64,000 nt of DNA. Origin: Siphonodentalium dalli. Lineage: Eukaryota; Mollusca; Scaphopoda; Gadilida; Siphonodentaliidae. Position numbers and translations under genes: made by a program. The stretch's first letter is position 1. The number at the start of each line of letters is the position of its first letter. The stretch is taken from NCBI GenBank assembly GCA_032622095.1, contig CP136065.1, forward strand, positions 155,935,577 to 155,999,576. The letters run 5' to 3'. Shown piece by piece: positions 31,851-43,530 of the stretch. Under the pieces are notes generated by a model, which saw nothing but the letters and a program-made list of their open reading frames with translations, did no database searches and was not told the origin of the DNA.

Positions 31851-32272
31851 TTAAATCAGCGCGTAAATAGTATATTGACGTCAAGACGACGATGGTGTAC
31901 GTAAACAAGAACCTGCTCGTGTTACATAAGTTTTTCTTCTGTTTATATAACATAGCGCAATTCTATTGGTTAATCACTCACAAATGATATAAACGCTCTT
32001 TATTATTTCCATATCAGGAAAACAGTAACAAACAACGCTCTTTATATTTACCATATCCGGATCTAAACAAAAGCCAGGTTCTGTAGCGTTTTTGCTTTTG
32101 TTTACATAACAAAGGAAAACATTTGACAATAACATACTGTTAATGCCATACTTCTGATTGGTATAAGAACAAAGTCTGTCTATATTTTACTATTCTTTCT
32201 GTTTATGACGGTTTTTGACGGAGCTGAATATTTCAAAAGCATACCCACCGCCAACGCCGCCCGTATCTTTAA
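31851..32272 (+). mobile_element. R1 element, subfamily A copy 2
   Basis: Runs from TTAAATCAGCG to CGTATCTTTAA, so both ends carry TTAA. It aligns with 14670-15095. It stands directly before a LINE RT fragment, as the other A copy also sits against an RT fragment. Confidence 0.8.
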
Positions 32273-32760
32273 CGCTAGAAAAAATATATTTTACAAATAA
32301 TCGACCAATACTGAAATATGCATCGCCTGTGTGGGATAACTGCCCCGATTACATCAGTGATGAAATAGATAAAGTTCAATATGAAATGGCACGAATTGTG
32401 ACGAGTGCAACTATAAGCACGAGTATACTACGAATATTTTATTAGAGACTGGCTGTGAACTTAGAAAAAAAACCTTATACCAATTTTTTTCTTCAAAACG
32501 GTACGCAGAACAGCTCTATCAATCATGAGAAATTGTGTGCGCCCTGCTCAAGAAAACAATTCTAGATACAATTTCCGTTTTGAGAATATAGGACTGTACC
32601 TCCAAATATTAATTATAATTATTACATGGAATCGTGTTTACCCTCCGCAGTTACATAGTGGACCAAATTTCCCGATCGTGCAACAAGTTGCAATACACTA
32701 TAGAAGCCTTTAAAAAGAAACTCCACTGCGACCTGACATGCCCACCTTTTTATTTTTATT
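32273..32760 (+). pseudogene. LINE reverse transcriptase thumb fragment
   Basis: The plus frame reads NNRPILKYASPVWDNCPDYI, then DEIDKVQYEMARIVTSAT, the conserved thumb segment (RPxLEYASPVWD...VQxxAARIVTGAT) of jockey/CR1-like LINEs. Frame changes follow, with FFLQNGTQNSSINHEKLCAP and a last recognisable piece near KPLKRNSTATCPP. No palm motifs are present; the 5' side is cut by the R1 element. Confidence 0.85.
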
Positions 32761-32889
32761 ATAGTAAATGACTCAAATCACATATCCCCCATAACAGGTT
32801 AAGACTGAAATGTAGCAAACCTAAATCATGACCTGTCATGCAATTAAGTCAAAAGTTGCCCTTTTTGTCTGTGTGGAGAAATTGACACA

Positions 32890-33110
32890 ACCCTATCGCT
32901 TCCCTCTCTTTTCCCCACTTGTTCTCTCTATCTCGCTCTCTCTGTCTCTCTCTCTCTCTCACTCTCCCTCTTACTCGCTCTCTCATCACCCTACCTCCAA
33001 GGATTATTGTGCATTAATACTTCAACTATGTTCCTTGCCTAACTTCTCATCTCCCCTTTTTCTCTTGCTCGTTATCTCCTCACCATCCATCTTACACCGT
33101 CTCTCATGAC
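32890..33110. repeat. CT-rich microsatellite
   Basis: Pyrimidine-rich tract with CTCTCTCT runs between about 32925 and 32990 and irregular CT/TC words on either side. Confidence 0.8.
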
Positions 33111-33921
33111 ACACTCAATACATGCATCTCTCTCCAACATTATATTACCAGTCCTTCTCGTCTGAGCACCTCTACACTTAATGGAGAGGGGTGTGCAACA
33201 GGCGGGGAACAAACTTAAAATAAGCCACTGGGCTTGTTGTTTAATCATCTTTCCAATCATTCCGTGTATTTGTTGTGCATATCTTATTGTAACCCAAGTA
33301 TACATTGATTACATAACAGTTTAATATTACATTCAGAAATGAGGGTACACATGGGATCGGGACACAAGTTATGAAACTTACGGGGGCCCCTCTCGCCTGA
33401 AAACAGTTATCAGTGACTATTACTAAGAAGATGGTGTATATGTATATGCTTGTGAATTAAGGTGGTGTTGTGCTCCTTTGGAGAACGGTGCCCCGAGTGA
33501 TCTTGGTTTCAACTGACACTCACATTTGAGCGCCGTCCTGCAGACAGAGGCACATTTATTTATAGGATGATGTGGCTTTATATATGTTATATTCCGTGTA
33601 TGTATATAGGCAATATTATATCTACTTATGTTTGAATTTATGTTATATACTTACATATATCTGCAGGATTGTATAATAAAAATATTTACACAATCTCCCT
33701 CTTTACTATAAATTTCCCCGCATCTAATTGTCTGAGTAGATAATAGATATAAGCATCCGTCTTTGCCATAACATCTTCTTCAACCTACCTACTCTCTTCT
33801 TCCGAATAACATTTCTGTTGTAATGTCTTAATGTCATTTTGATTGTGAAACTATACATATCGAGGGTTTAAAGAATTCGTTTAACCCTTTCGTTAATAAA
33901 TATCCACTGATCAGCCTGTTC
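33111..33921. other. No recognisable gene
   Basis: AT-rich spacer of about 800 bp. Confidence 0.4.
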
Positions 33922-34274
33922 TCTTAAAAACCCGCACATTATCTGCTTACAATAAACCGTGATTTAGGTAGATAATGTGCTTAGAATCGTCTCATTTAAA
34001 AGTCTATAATGTGCTGAAATCGAGAATATTTTTGTCACATTATCGACTCATAATGAGGCGATTCCAAGCAGATTATACGCTGACAATGACACAACGAAGC
34101 CAACTCACGACTTGTCAGGTTAACGCTCTGTAACACATGTTATCATTGTGGCTCGCGCCATACAACGAAATAACTGATATGCGTCCATATCTGCTTGTAT
34201 CAGAATAAAATAATCACATTATGTACCTATTTCACATTATAGGTCGATTATGTGCGTATTTGCGCGAGGATATG
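33922..34274 (+). mobile_element. R2 interspersed element, copy 2
   Basis: Runs from TCTTAAAAACCCGCACATTA to GGATATG. It aligns with 12217-12570 and 37912-38261. Internal words include CATTATCGACTCATAATGAG, CTCGCGCCATA and CACATTATGTACCTATTTCA. Confidence 0.75.
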
Positions 34275-34299
34275 TTGCATTGATGAGTAGTTCCCTTAT

Positions 34300-34362
34300 G
34301 AAATGTTCAGATAATAAATTCAACAAACGGCCAGTTTGTTGAACATATTGTCTGAACATTTC
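34300..34362. repeat. 29-bp stem inverted repeat
   Basis: 34300-34328 (GAAATGTTCAGATAATA... to CAACAAAC) pairs with 34334-34362 across a 5-nt centre with a few mismatches. The same word AAATGTTCAGATAATA appears near 951 and 23572, so this is probably a repeat-derived foldback. Confidence 0.7.
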
Positions 34363-35324
34363 CCGCCCATAAATAGGAATCATTATACTCTTGTATTATC
34401 ATTTCGCCTTTCTGTCGTCTGCTATATTTAATTTAGTAAAGAATTGGTTAGCATCAATTTTATTCCATATTATATTAAACACCCCAAACATGTACACATA
34501 ATATCAATAATACACAAAATGTAGACGATATTAAAATAGGCATTGGGTATATAATGAGTACATGATTACAGTTCACTTCATGTTAGCAAACGCTCCTCTT
34601 CCCTGGAATAATGGTGCGGATTGTTCAATATTGGTAAGCAAATCAATGTTATATCAATTTGGTTCAGGAGGGAGTACAATGTGTACAGGTGATTATGTAG
34701 AATCATCTGATATAGATGAACTATTTCAATGTATATTATCATTATAAAGTCGGTGTGGTGATAAACGTCACTAAGTGGTCTACTCATTCCGGCAACCTTA
34801 AAAATGTTGGTACTGTAATACGAAGTAACGAAATAAAATACCTCTTCGCGGTTTTAATATCTTATATTAAAGAAATTAAACAACCGAGACCAATGTATGC
34901 GACAGACACCCAGCACGGGAGTAATTTGCGTTCGAGCGCACTGTGTGGGGACAATATAATTTCTATCATCAGGTCACAGACAAGCTATGTGTTGTGCAAT
35001 CTCCTTTTAACACCCAACACGCATCCGATGATCACGATTGAAGGAAAATGACACGATAAACCCACTAACGCTCTCACATTAGGACAGACCCCATATATCA
35101 CTTATGGTAATGCAATTATTAAGACATTTTCTTCATTTGTGACTCGGCTACATCAACTAAGTTGACCACAAACTATTACACACACAAGAACAAGCTCGAA
35201 AAGGAATGGACATCAATATATGATATTTGCTCCATTAGCTGTGATGTCCCTTGATGTCACTGCTAGACATGTTATCCGGCACTATGTACACGCTTACGAT
35301 AACCAGAGTCGCATCCCGATAACA
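34363..35324. other. No recognisable gene
   Basis: AT-rich spacer; the 111-codon frame at 34716-35051 has no recognisable motif. Confidence 0.4.
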
Positions 35325-36310
35325 ATGAGATTATTAAAGTGATGTGAAACACTCTGGTAGGGTGAGCAAATAGAAATGGATACTACTCTTGATCAAAGTA
35401 GTTATTTTTACGAATATTAATCCAAATTGATAACACACATCGTCATTCTTATATATTGATTAAATGCAATGACGCTAGATGGCGAAATCGTTTGTGTTAG
35501 TTTATCGCCGATTGTTGCGTATCGAATTGAGATGTAAAATATTTACAATTGAGGGTAGTTCAGACGATGTTTTCTATGGAGTGGTATGGTCGTTTTCTTT
35601 TAAATTTTCGGTGTTGTTAGTAGAATACTACATTCCCCAGTTTGGCTTAGAACCTGGGAACTAACTTATAAGTTTATCGCCTTCGAACAAGTCCATAATA
35701 TATCTTTAAATATCCAGGGTGGGGTTGGACACCAAATTATTTAATCAGTCCTAACTACTTTCAATAATCATCATTGAAATGGTACACACCTCGCGAAAAT
35801 CTATAAAAACGTATCCACCTGTCGAACCTTCAAATCGAGTACAAGCGACCGTAGTTGATCAAATCTTTTAAGTACATGTGTACTTCGAGAAACGAAAGAA
35901 TGAACGCTATTTGTCAGACGATCATTGGAAATTTTGATCGTCTGCATGTTAAAAAACATCATCACCATCGACACTGTAAAAAAACATCAGCTGGAAAGTC
36001 GTGAATTGGCTTAATTTCTGTCATTGTCCGCCGTAATGACCTTAGAATCGCCCCATTATGAGTCGATAATGTGATTGAAACTTTATCATTTTCATCATAT
36101 TATCGACTAAAAATGAGGCGATTCTAAGCAGATTATCTACGGCTAAAACACGTTCTATTAAAAGCAGATAATGTGCGGCTTTTCGTGAGAAAAATAGGCT
36201 GAAACATCATATTTACATGTAGTAATGCATGGGCTCATGATGCGGCACGATACAATTATTTTCTGGTATAGAAAACGTACCAATTGTAGTTTTATGATGT
36301 CATCGGATGA
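35325..36310 (+). repeat. R5 interspersed repeat, copy 2
   Basis: Most complete copy. The first about 350 bp match the reverse complement of 60770-61085 (AAAGTGATGTGAAACACTC, ACGAATATTAATCCAAAT, TTAGTAGAATACTACATTCC). Later blocks match 23148-24590. A partial R2 (36030-36190) lies within it. Confidence 0.7.
36030..36190 (+). mobile_element. Partial R2 element
   Basis: Contains only the inverted-repeat core of R2: CTTAGAATCGCCCCATTATG at 36041 opposes ATGAGGCGATTCTAAG at 36113, with CGATAATGTGA / TCATATTATCG between. AGCAGATAATGTGCGG follows. Confidence 0.65.
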
Positions 36311-36523
36311 GGAATTTTCAATATAAAATCACACAAAGCTTTAATCAGAGGCGATATAATACTCTGCATACTAAATAATGATAACATATCAATAGCCCAT
36401 GCTCTGTAAGAGTTCATTTCTTTAATTAGAAAATTCAATATACATGTATGAGCTTACACTTCCAACCACCTTCAGTTTTGCTTCCGCCATGTCCAAGCTG
36501 GTCATACTATAAACCATCCTGCG

Positions 36524-36937
36524 GGTAGTAAAGCTGAATAGGTCACTCTCACCGGTTTTCTGTGATAAAGTTACCCAGGTTCCTAATTTTGTGATCAAGT
36601 TACCCAGGTTGGTGAGAATTGTGATAAAGTTACCCAGGTTAAGCAAATCTCACAATATCAACTCGATTTAAAAGTGACAGAGGGAAATATTGTTCAGTTT
36701 TGGCAAGTAATAGTCCTTATCAAGCATAAATTAAGACATATTAGTAGTGTATAGTTCGTCATTTTGATCACAAAAATAAATAATTTGTTGCTAAACATGA
36801 ACAGTTGATGAACTATTATTAACCTGGGTAACTTTATCACATTCTTCTCCAACCTGGGTAACTTTATCACAATTTCAGGAACCTGGGTAACTTTATCACA
36901 GAAAACCGGTGAGAGTGACCTATTCAGCGGTAGTAAA
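36524..36937. mobile_element. Mutator-like foldback element with 9-bp target duplication
   Basis: The element 36533-36928 (396 bp) is flanked by a perfect direct repeat GGTAGTAAA at 36524-36532 and 36929-36937. Terminal inverted repeats of about 109 bp begin GCTGAATAGGTCACTCTCAC. Each arm has three copies of GTGATAAAGTTACCCAGGTT at a 30-bp spacing (starting near 36561, 36591 and 36621; mirrored near 36821, 36851 and 36880). Nine-base duplications with long inverted termini are typical of Mutator-like elements; hAT elements give 8 bp. There is no coding capacity, so it is non-autonomous. Confidence 0.88.
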
Positions 36938-37911
36938 CCGACATGCGGGCGTCAGCAATCCGCACCTCAAGTTATTATTAATTAGAGTTTTCCAAACCAG
37001 AGCTATAGTCTAATTAGTTAAAAGTAGTCAATTTAGAAGTTATACAAACCATATGGAAGACGTATATGTTCAGAAATGCATATTTTTGATGTGTCAGTAG
37101 TTCAGAGATAATATTAAAATCAGTTTCCGAGAAAAAAAAACACAATCTTATAGCGCATTCCAAATTTAGGGGTAAATTTGAGTTTCATTCAGCTAAATTT
37201 CACTAATCTAGAAATTGTTTGAAAACATCCAGCTTTTTGTATTTCATACATTAGTGTGTTTTGATACTAAATATCCCAAATCACTATTCAGTAACTCGAA
37301 TAAAGACATCTTTCCGAACATCGTACAATGATAAAGCAAAACGCTGTAAACCGCGATGTAGGTAAACATCGCGCCCCTTGTACAGTTTACTTGGGTACCG
37401 TGGGTGCCTGTCACATGAAATTGATTTTCCTACTAAAATTTTGATGTGAAAGGGAATTTAGCTTCCTAATAAATATAATGGAATGTTGACAGCAACACAA
37501 AAGTGAAACATGGAAGCTTATTATCAAAATGCATTGAGCATTTCGTCACTGATTTAATAAACTTTTTTCATCCAACTGTTGGCATTTTGTTGAAGCTGTG
37601 TTAATCAATCACATCATGGATCCGGAGTTGCGCCCGAAGAAAAACAATTAATCAACAAGTCCCTTAAAACAAACCCACATGTAGTCTCCATGCACTCGTG
37701 CCCGCAGCACAGTGTAAGTAATATTTGCCCACAGGGCCATTTAAATGATGACCAGCGGGATTTTACTGGGGATTTAGCTCACGATCTCACCACCCCCAAC
37801 TTTGGTCAAAATTGTTCTACAGTTGGAATTTATATTTTTCATATTTCCAACCGATAACCTATTTTTAGAACTGTTGAAGTTGTAATGTGAAATGTGTTCT
37901 TCAGCATATTA
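36938..37911. other. No recognisable gene
   Basis: AT-rich spacer of about 1 kb. 37341-37376 contains a small GCGATGT palindromic word. No coding signal. Confidence 0.4.
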
Positions 37912-38261
37912 TCCCGAAAACCCGCACATTTTCTGCTTATAAAGAACTTGTATTAAGTAGATAATATGCTTAGAATCGCCGCAATTTGAGTTGATAATGT
38001 GCTGAAAATGATAGCATTTTAGTAACATTAGTCACAAACGAGGCATTTGTATGCAGATAATGTGCGGATAACGACATAAATAAGCCAAACCGCGACTTTG
38101 CAGTTGTACGCTCTTTAACATGTGTGTTCACTGTGGCCAGCGCCATAAAATGAAATAACGGCTATGACTCCATTATCTGCTTATTTCTGAATGAAATAAT
38201 CACATTATGTACCTATTTCACATAATGGGTTGATTTTGTGCGTATTTTGCGCCAGGATATG
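37912..38261 (+). mobile_element. R2 interspersed element, copy 3
   Basis: Runs from TCCCGAAAACCCGCACAT to GGATATG. It aligns with the other two copies and includes CTCTTTAACATGTGTG, CAGCGCCATAAAATGAAATA and CACATTATGTACCTATTTCA. Confidence 0.75.
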
Positions 38262-38896
38262 TGGTGTTGTTTTTAGACCGAAAGTCGCACATTTTCCTAC
38301 GTTTTGTCAAATGGTCGGACTGAAATGGCCGCGTTGGAAAAGTTCCAATATTATATATATAGGGGGCTGTCAGATTGGACATTCCCAAACTGTTAGAAAG
38401 TTTGAGGTATCAGTTGAAACATTCGAACTTCCCCAAGTTTGGAATTTGGTCCTTAGTTCAAGGGGTGCAACGAAGGTACTTGGCGCATTGGGCCACATAA
38501 GTCGTCGATGGCCAACTTGCTTCTAATCTGCAATGAGCGCGCGGTGTGTGTGATCCACGTAAATGGAGACAATCTGATTGGTGCATGTATCTTGAGAAAG
38601 TTTAACAATTGCTTTTCCGGAAGGGGGTCGGTGGTTTCATCGTGCATTGGATTGATTTCCCTGCGACGTGAACCCTTTCGGTATTTCCTCCATCCTTAAA
38701 ATTTATACGCCTGGTGGCTGAAACGAAGATAAATCTACACTTGATATCCAATCGCATCGCCCTATATATGTGTAGCATACATGCATGTTTACATTATATT
38801 GAACCATAGTCAGTTTTTAAACCAATATTTCAGATATTGGAGAGTTTGCATGCATGAGCAATATGACATTCAACTGGTATTGCCGAATAATCATGG
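38262..38896. other. No recognisable gene
   Basis: Spacer; the 98-codon frame at 38230-38526 overlaps the R2 end and is not convincing. Confidence 0.4.
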
Positions 38897-38970
38897 GTCC
38901 TCCTGTGGCTCAGTCGGTAAGGTACACGCATGTCACAGGCCAGCATAAACCACGGAGTTACGATGAAGCT
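38897..38970 (+). mobile_element. tRNA-like SINE relic
   Basis: TGGCTCAGTCGGTAAGG at 38906 is a good pol III A box. The B-box region (GGAGTTACGATGA) is degraded. It is probably the 5' end of an old tRNA-derived SINE, different from the one at 22875-23147. Confidence 0.5.
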
Positions 38971-39907
38971 GCTTGATTTCCGGTATATGTCAATGTGTGA
39001 ACCGTGCAAAGGAATGTAATCTGAGTCATGTAGCTGGTCAATTATTCAATTTTTGGTGGTTTCTACGTGCAGTGCCATGACTCCCCCACCAATCAAACTG
39101 ACGGATTCGCAATCTGTCTTAGCGGATGAATCGACGACAAAATCCTAAACGTAACAAAACAAGAAAAACTATAGTCAGAAATGGTAACGACCTCAAGATC
39201 ATATTATTAGTTATATATATCAATTATAATATAAAATATATTGGTTTCATGAATGCACCATCTCAGAATTCCGTTAAAACAAGTAGTTCTTCAAATTATT
39301 ACAAAAACTACGGCTTATTACTGCAGGTTTCTCATTCACCACACCTGAAAGCCTCTAAATGCGGACCAAAAAATCTACTAATCTGATTAAATACACGCCC
39401 GATACTTCGCAATACGACCTTCATTCTACATTGCAACTGAGACATACGTCATCAGCAAAGTTAGCTGTTATATTATGCATTGTATTCCCGCAATACAATC
39501 TTCAAGAGTGGCACAGCCATTGTTCATACCTAAACATCGAAAGCAATGAACGCGCAAAATAAAAGTTACATAATGCAACAATGAGACATCCGCGAAGATA
39601 CATCCGCGAAAACCCGAAATGTGTTTTCCTGCTAGATATCCCCATCGCTATAGCTCCATTGACGTGGCCAGATCAGCCTTACTGCAATTTCCTAAAATAA
39701 CTCGCATTGCGTGAAACCCGAAATGTGTTGTTCTGCGAGATATCCCCATCTACCCCATTTGCACGGCCAGATCAGCGTAACAGTAAACACCCTTAGTATA
39801 TAGGGCGTAACAAAGCCCATAACTACAACCACTTCGGATGCACCATTGTAGAAACTACATCTGCGCAGGCATTGGCTGTATATCACATATACAGCTATCC
39901 CCTTTAG
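38971..39907. other. No recognisable gene
   Basis: Spacer. The words CGAAATGTGTT and GATATCCCCATC are repeated at about 39617 and 39719, a local diverged duplication of about 100 bp. Confidence 0.4.
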
Positions 39908-40268
39908 GGTATATACATTATTGAAGTATATGCCGTATGAGTCTGTGTCAATAATAAATGGGAATAGTGTTTATACATTATTGAGGTATATGCCGTATGA
40001 GTCTGTGTCAATAATAAATGGGAATAAAATAAAGTAACACCATTTAAGACTCATTTGAGTTTTTAAAAAACACGAGCGTTCGGCTATCTAGTAGCCTTTA
40101 TCAAGTATGAAGTGAACAAATTCACTTCATACTTGATAAAGGCTACTAGATAGCCGAAAGCTCGTGTTTTTTAAAAACTCAAATGAGTCTTAAAAGGTGT
40201 TACTTTATTTTATTCCCATTTATTATTGACACAGACTCATACGGCATATACTTCAATAATGTATATAC
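39908..40268. mobile_element. Near-perfect palindromic foldback element
   Basis: Arms of about 148 bp (39970-40116 and 40121-40268) are nearly perfect inverted copies around GTGAACAAATTCAC, with very few mismatches (for example GAGCGTTCGG against CGAAAGCTC). The outer word TATGCCGTATGAGTCTGTG is tandemly duplicated on the left (period 60 bp, 39931 and 39991). A transcript would form a hairpin of about 150 bp. No coding capacity. Confidence 0.88.
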
Positions 40269-40825
40269 AGTAACGAGTGGTGATATCCTGTTACAAATAA
40301 CGTGAATTATTAAACACTGGTATATCATGAGTGATGACGACGACCATGTCAGTGGGAACATTTCATTATAACGTCGACCATTTAGCCGAGTGTCTGACCC
40401 ATCCATAAAAGTGCATGGCCCTTCCCTCGCACCAACCGGGATCGCACCGGCCAAGTTCTGATGAACAGGACCGTGCTAATTGACCTAAAACACCCAATTC
40501 AAATCACGGCGTTTTCAGTATTCTCACGAATAATCGAGGTCAGTTGCCATTATGAAATTAGTATATTGTCTTGAGGAACGGAAATGAAATTTCGCTGAAT
40601 AACAGGCCCTTCGGGAAATCTCCTACTAATTAATTAAAATTATGAAACTGATCAAACAATCATCCATCATGTTATGAATTAGAGAAAACTTCATAAAACA
40701 TAGTGTGCCTTATATATGTCGGAAGGAGACCATATGTAGGCCATATCAATACAAATACTAATCCATGTTTCCTACAACGTAGACCATCCAGTGAACTCGG
40801 TAGGGATAATTGCCAACTTTTGGCT
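40269..40825. other. No recognisable gene
   Basis: Spacer of about 560 bp. Confidence 0.4.
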
Positions 40826-40830
40826 AGTAG

Positions 40831-40999
40831 TTGACGAATGGCTTATATTAGTTGACGAATGGCTTATATTAGTTGACGAATGGCTTATACTAGTTGACGA
40901 ATGGCTTATATTAGTTGACGAATGACTTATATAAGTTGACGAAAGGCTTATATTAGTTGACGAATGGCTTATATTAGTTGACGAATGGCCCAATATTAG
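40831..40999. repeat. 21-bp minisatellite, eight units
   Basis: Unit TTGACGAATGGCTTATATTA plus G, starting at 40831, 40852, 40873, 40894, 40915, 40936, 40957 and 40978. Units differ by single substitutions. Because 21 is a multiple of three, the minus strand is open with a seven-residue repeat SSTNISH, but there is no sign of a real gene. Confidence 0.95.
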
Positions 41000-41639
41000 T
41001 TTTCTTGTGTATTAATTACTCCCCTACGGGTGGCATTAACTTAACGAGAGAACGATTCTTCAAATAAGTTGCTCAATTTCTACGAATGATTTGTTAAGAT
41101 ATTAAATCGACCAACGCGATCACAAATATACATCAATTGTGCCTAAAATAAATCGCAATGTTATAGTTACGCACAACGGAAAACAAACCCAGTTGTAAGT
41201 GACATACCTGTATTCATAATAAGGAGGAGGGGATTCTGATTAATTTTCAGAACAATAATGAAGTCGGAAATTTCATACAGGAACATATTAATTATGTTGA
41301 GAGTAATTACCCGTATATTTAATTTGATTTAAATAATATTTATTTGCCCCAATTAAGACTTACAATTATGATATACAGCGTTTTGACGATGAAAACATGA
41401 GTAAAATAGAAAGTGGGGAAGAGGATCTAGCCGCAAGCAGATATCCGCTTTTGTTGAGCTATCGCAGGAAATTAGAAAAATTGTAGATTTGAAGGAGGCG
41501 CGAATAGAAAGTGGCACCCCGTGTGGGCCCTGGAAAGAACACATACAATAGGCAACAGATGATTGCTATCTGATATTAATTAACCCTCTTCGATGCTTTA
41601 ATTGTAAACAAGGGGTGCGCATCGGAAGATGTCTCGTCG
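41000..41639. other. Spacer with short match to 20695-20765
   Basis: GATCTAGCCGCAAGCAGAT to TTGTTGAGCTATCG near 41420-41465 matches the earlier site. The rest is featureless. Confidence 0.45.
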
Positions 41640-42770
41640 AGTTTTCTTGCCTGAAAGAATGGATCTGTCTCCAAAGAATTATTGGCAGCCATGTTTTCTT
41701 TTGCTATAAGATTTACTCATACAAAGAGTAAAATTCAAGATGGCCGCTGGCAATCATATCTTTTAACAGAATTTGGAAAAAATTGTAAGCACCGATCTAT
41801 AGGTCACCCCGATGATCCACATGAAGTTCGGTGATGATCGGATGAGATATATGCTAAAGAAGGATTTAGTCATACAAAGAGTAAAATCCATGTTTTTAAT
41901 CGAAAATCGTTCAAATTCGACAGCTCCCATCTAGAGGTGATCTTAAACAAGTACAGTTTCAAAACAATGGCTGCTGGCGGCTTTTTGATTGATGCTTTAT
42001 TCTCATGATTACAAATGAATATTGAGGAAAAAAAGAATGATATTTACAAAAGGATATGAAGATATATACACATATTACATACATGTCTCCAGTGCGACGG
42101 GGATATCTTACACTAAACAATTTTGTTTTGTTTTGTTTTATTTTTTGTACGAAGATTTGACACTACGTTTTTTTATTTCTACGCGAATTTCGAAATGGAC
42201 CATGAGTCGAGTTGGATTCGAAGTACAACGGTAATTGTGTATTTAATTACGTTAATCGTTATTTAATGTCTATATAAACACGTGTGAATGATGTGCCAAT
42301 CTGTTAGTTAACTGTTGTTCGGGATATTATTCATATATATAGTTGGGCATAATGATTCTATTCACTCAGTGAGTGCAGCTGGAATTACCATTGGATATGA
42401 TATCGCCTGTATCGGCCATGTTTTTAAAAACGAATTTCGGGGAAGAAAGGAGGCTCCAATTTAGAGGTCACACTGAAGATCCATATTATGCAGTTTGGTG
42501 ACGATTGGATGAGAAATGTGACCTGTAAGATGTGGTAAAGGATTTAGTCAAACAAAGAGTAAACTCTAAGATGGTCGCTGGCAGCCATGTTATTTTTTTT
42601 TAAAATTCGGAACGAATGGTAAGCACCCATCTAGAGATTACTCCGAGGATCCGTATGAAGTTTGGTAATGATCGGATGAGATATGATCTGTAGGGTGTGC
42701 TAAAGGATTTAGTGATGAAAAGAGTGTAATCCCGCCCGGACGCCCGCTTGTCCGCCCGCCAACCGACATC
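41640..42770 (-). repeat. R3 satellite-like array, inverted copy
   Basis: Reverse-complement relatives of the 10141-11510 blocks: TTAGTCATACAAAGAGTAAA, GTTCGGTGATGATCGGATGA, CACCCCGATGATCC and AAGATGGCCGCTGGCA. A gap of non-R3 sequence (about 42000-42410) divides it. The end adjoins the start of the LINE at about 42780. Confidence 0.65.
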
Positions 42771-42824
42771 GCATACACATAAAAATTCGGCCATGGACAG
42801 AGTCAGTGCAGAGGAACAAAAACG

Positions 42825-43075
42825 CGTACTTATGCTGTGCACAGAAAGGTCACGATAATGCAGAGTGCAACAACCCAATTCAATTTGCTAACTTTAATGG
42901 TCCACATTCTTCATCAGATCGAAAATGCCCTAAATGTGTTCAAGAAGATTCGATCAGCTAACAACATTTCATTTGGCGAAGCCAAGAAGATCGGCCTCGC
43001 TTCACAGCCTTCGCAACTATTTGGTCATATGTACATGTTCTCGCCAGTAGTTTAACCCCTCGCACAACAAAGTCG
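42825..43075 (+). pseudogene. LINE ORF1 (gag-like) zinc-knuckle fragment
   Basis: The frame at 42832 reads CCAQKGHDNAECNNPIQFAN then GPHSSSDRKCPKCVQED, a CCHC-type knuckle (C-x3/4-GH-x4-C) and the GPHxSSDRxCPK motif typical of I/Nimb ORF1 proteins. In another frame the next conserved part is ANNISFGEAKKIG. Frameshifts separate them. The N-terminal half of ORF1 is absent. Confidence 0.75.
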
Positions 43076-43530
43076 CAGCTTACTTCACAAATAACTAGCA
43101 CGTATGGTCCCATGATTGGCCAGTGGGTTATTAGTCATAACCCTACTATCAATAATATATACGGAAAGTCTTGTATGATGTATGATTCAACCTGCCAAAC
43201 TGAATCGTGCGATGAAATATTTCGACCTCTGGAGGAATTGAAACTCGACCGAAAAGCAGTTCATTGTCACAGACAAGTCTTACGAGTTACGAACCAAAAC
43301 CACACACGGTGAGAACATTAGTGCGCATATTCCACCGTCCGTCTTTACCCGTAACACTTTTTGCAAACGGACTCTGGGAGTGAGGCCGAATGGCTGTTTG
43401 CTCACGTCCAACCAAGGAAAATAATACTCCTCATAACCAAAGTCGTGTCCGGACTACGAACATCAGACAACAAAATAACTTGAACCAGTGAAGCTTGGTA
43501 CATAAACAATCCCTTCTATAACATACACAT

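Noticed and set aside
40772-40993. Minus frame encoding a seven-residue SSTNISH repeat
   Set aside because: It is simply the 21-bp minisatellite, whose unit length keeps any frame open.
40831-40999. CRISPR array
   Set aside because: The units are directly adjacent 21-bp repeats without unique spacers, and no cas genes are near.
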